A DNA stretch of 64,000 bases from NCBI GenBank assembly GCA_902168205.1, contig CABHOK010000002.1, positions 496,001 to 560,000 on the forward strand. Direction: 5' to 3'. The notes below the pieces were generated by a model. It saw nothing but the letters and a program-made list of their open reading frames with translations, did no database searches and was not told the DNA's origin. Positions 62,981 to 64,000 of this stretch are shown in pieces. Position 1 is the stretch's first letter; every line of letters begins with the position of its first letter. This stretch comes from an uncultured Chitinophaga sp. (GTDB taxonomy: Bacteria; Bacteroidota; Bacteroidia; Cytophagales; Cyclobacteriaceae). Made by a program: the position numbers and the translations under genes.

Positions 62981-63978
62981 GGAAGACTTTTTTTTGCATC
63001 GATGCACACACCTGTGGTAATCCCGTGAGACTGGTAGCGGGTGGTGGTCCTATACTGGAAGGTAAAAACATGAGCGAGAAGCGTCAGCATTTCTTACGCG
63101 AGTATGACTGGATTCGTAAGGGGCTGATGTTCGAACCGCGCGGACACGATATGATGAGTGGAAGTATACTATATCCGCCATCCGATCCGCAAAATGATAT
63201 GGGCGTATTGTTCATTGAAACGAGTGGATGTTTACCCATGTGTGGTCATGGTACCATCGGCACGGTAACCATCGCGATAGAAGAAGGACTGATAACCCCA
63301 AAGACACCCGGAACATTGCGACTCGAAGTACCAGCCGGTATTATTACCATCACGTATAAACAGGAAGGTAAAAAAGTAAAGTCTGTGAAGATCCGGAATG
63401 TGAAAGCATACCTGGCGGCAGAGAATATATCTGCGGAATGTCCTGATCTCGGTGAGCTCACATTAGACGTTTCCTATGGCGGTAATTTTTATGCGATCGT
63501 GGATGTTCAGAAAAACTTTCCGGGCCTTGAACATTTCAAGGCTGATCAACTGATTGCCTGGAGTCGCACGTTGCGTAAGAACATTAATGCGAAATATACC
63601 TTTGTCCATCCGGATGATCCAACGATTAACGGATGCAGCCATATACTCTGGGCCGGTAAACCCATCGATCCTGCCTCAACGGCACGCAATGCAGTGTTCT
63701 ATGGAGATAAAGCGATTGACCGCTCTCCATGCGGCACCGGAACTTCGGCACGCCTCGCGCAATGGCACGCCAAAGGAAAATTGAAACAAGGTGAACCCTT
63801 CGTACATGAAAGTATTATCGGTTCTAAATTTATAGGCCGTGTAGAAGAAGAAACACAGCTGCACGATAAAACGGCTATCATTCCCAGCATAGAAGGCTGG
63901 GCCGTAGTAACCGGCTATAACACTATCATCATAGACGATGAAGAAGATCCCTACGCACACGGCTTCCAGGTAATATAG
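62977..63978 (+). CDS. 4-hydroxyproline 2-epimerase (proline racemase family)
   Basis: This 333-residue enzyme converts trans-4-hydroxy-L-proline to cis-4-hydroxy-D-proline. Both catalytic Cys of the racemase/epimerase type are present: Cys89 in GCLPMCGHGTIG and Cys252 in DRSPCGTGTSA; the related 3-hydroxyproline dehydratases have Thr at the second site. The start is a TTG at 62977 overlapping the previous stop (TTGA): the first ATG is 31 codons in, after the conserved opening FFCIDAHTCGNPVRLV. The next pathway gene, a D-hydroxyproline oxidase or dehydrogenase, is expected just beyond the window, which ends 22 bp after this stop. Confidence 0.93.
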   Translation: MRKTFFCIDAHTCGNPVRLVAGGGPILEGKNMSEKRQHFLREYDWIRKGLMFEPRGHDMMSGSILYPPSDPQNDMGVLFIETSGCLPMCGHGTIGTVTIAIEEGLITPKTPGTLRLEVPAGIITITYKQEGKKVKSVKIRNVKAYLAAENISAECPDLGELTLDVSYGGNFYAIVDVQKNFPGLEHFKADQLIAWSRTLRKNINAKYTFVHPDDPTINGCSHILWAGKPIDPASTARNAVFYGDKAIDRSPCGTGTSARLAQWHAKGKLKQGEPFVHESIIGSKFIGRVEEETQLHDKTAIIPSIEGWAVVTGYNTIIIDDEEDPYAHGFQVI

Positions 63979-64000
63979 TATATATCCACCAACATCAACA

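Overview
The window looks like the chromosome of a Bacteroidota bacterium, most likely a soil or sediment member of the Cytophagales (Chryseolinea/Ohtaekwangia-like; the genus is a guess). The reasons are three SusC/SusD pairs, a hybrid two-component regulator next to a polysaccharide-utilisation locus (PUL), a FecI/FecR-type sigma/anti-sigma pair feeding a TonB-dependent receptor, a type IX secretion C-terminal signal, LytS/LytTR signalling genes and weak Shine-Dalgarno sites. GC is intermediate, and TATA/GTATAC-type words are very common in and between genes. I saw no rRNA, tRNA, CRISPR array, prophage or intact insertion sequence.

Layout. 1-18922 (+) is one PUL: a 5'-truncated hybrid two-component regulator, SusC, SusD, a terminator, then a GH97 glycosidase, a beta-lactamase-fold hydrolase, a GH28-like beta-helix enzyme, an unrecognised 783-residue secreted protein, a heparinase II/III-type lyase and a GH88 unsaturated glucuronyl hydrolase. 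The lyase plus GH88 point to a uronic-acid-containing glycan. 19008-20460 (-) is a DJ-1/PfpI protein and a Crp/Fnr regulator with CRP-like sites between them. 20605-31953 (+) is ECF sigma, FecR, an STN-type TonB receptor and three surface/secreted proteins (beta-helix lipoprotein, seven-TIG lipoprotein with a propeller, LRR protein with a type IX signal). 32032-38126 holds a lipoprotein of unknown function, an ABC permease and a receiver-PAS-DHp protein with its response regulator. 38337-39256 is a frameshifted esterase. 39530-44173 is a second SusC/SusD pair behind a perfect LacI-type palindrome. 44343-47677 has a class A penicillin-binding protein, a cupin and a small protein of unknown function. 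47770-52248 (-) is a possible four-gene signalling cassette: a secreted solenoid of 34-residue SDHY repeats, an active LytS-type kinase, a degenerate kinase with Asp in place of the phospho-His, and a LytTR response regulator. 52567-57990 (+) is a NarL-type regulator and a third SusC/SusD pair. 58121-63978 is a GNAT acetyltransferase, an APC permease and a trans-4-hydroxyproline catabolic operon that continues past the window edge.

The observations I rate highest are the SDHY-solenoid/kinase/pseudokinase/LytTR cassette, the unrecognised 783-residue PUL protein, the esterase frameshift that moves the catalytic His out of frame, and the LacI-type operator in front of an orphan SusCD pair with no LacI gene in view.
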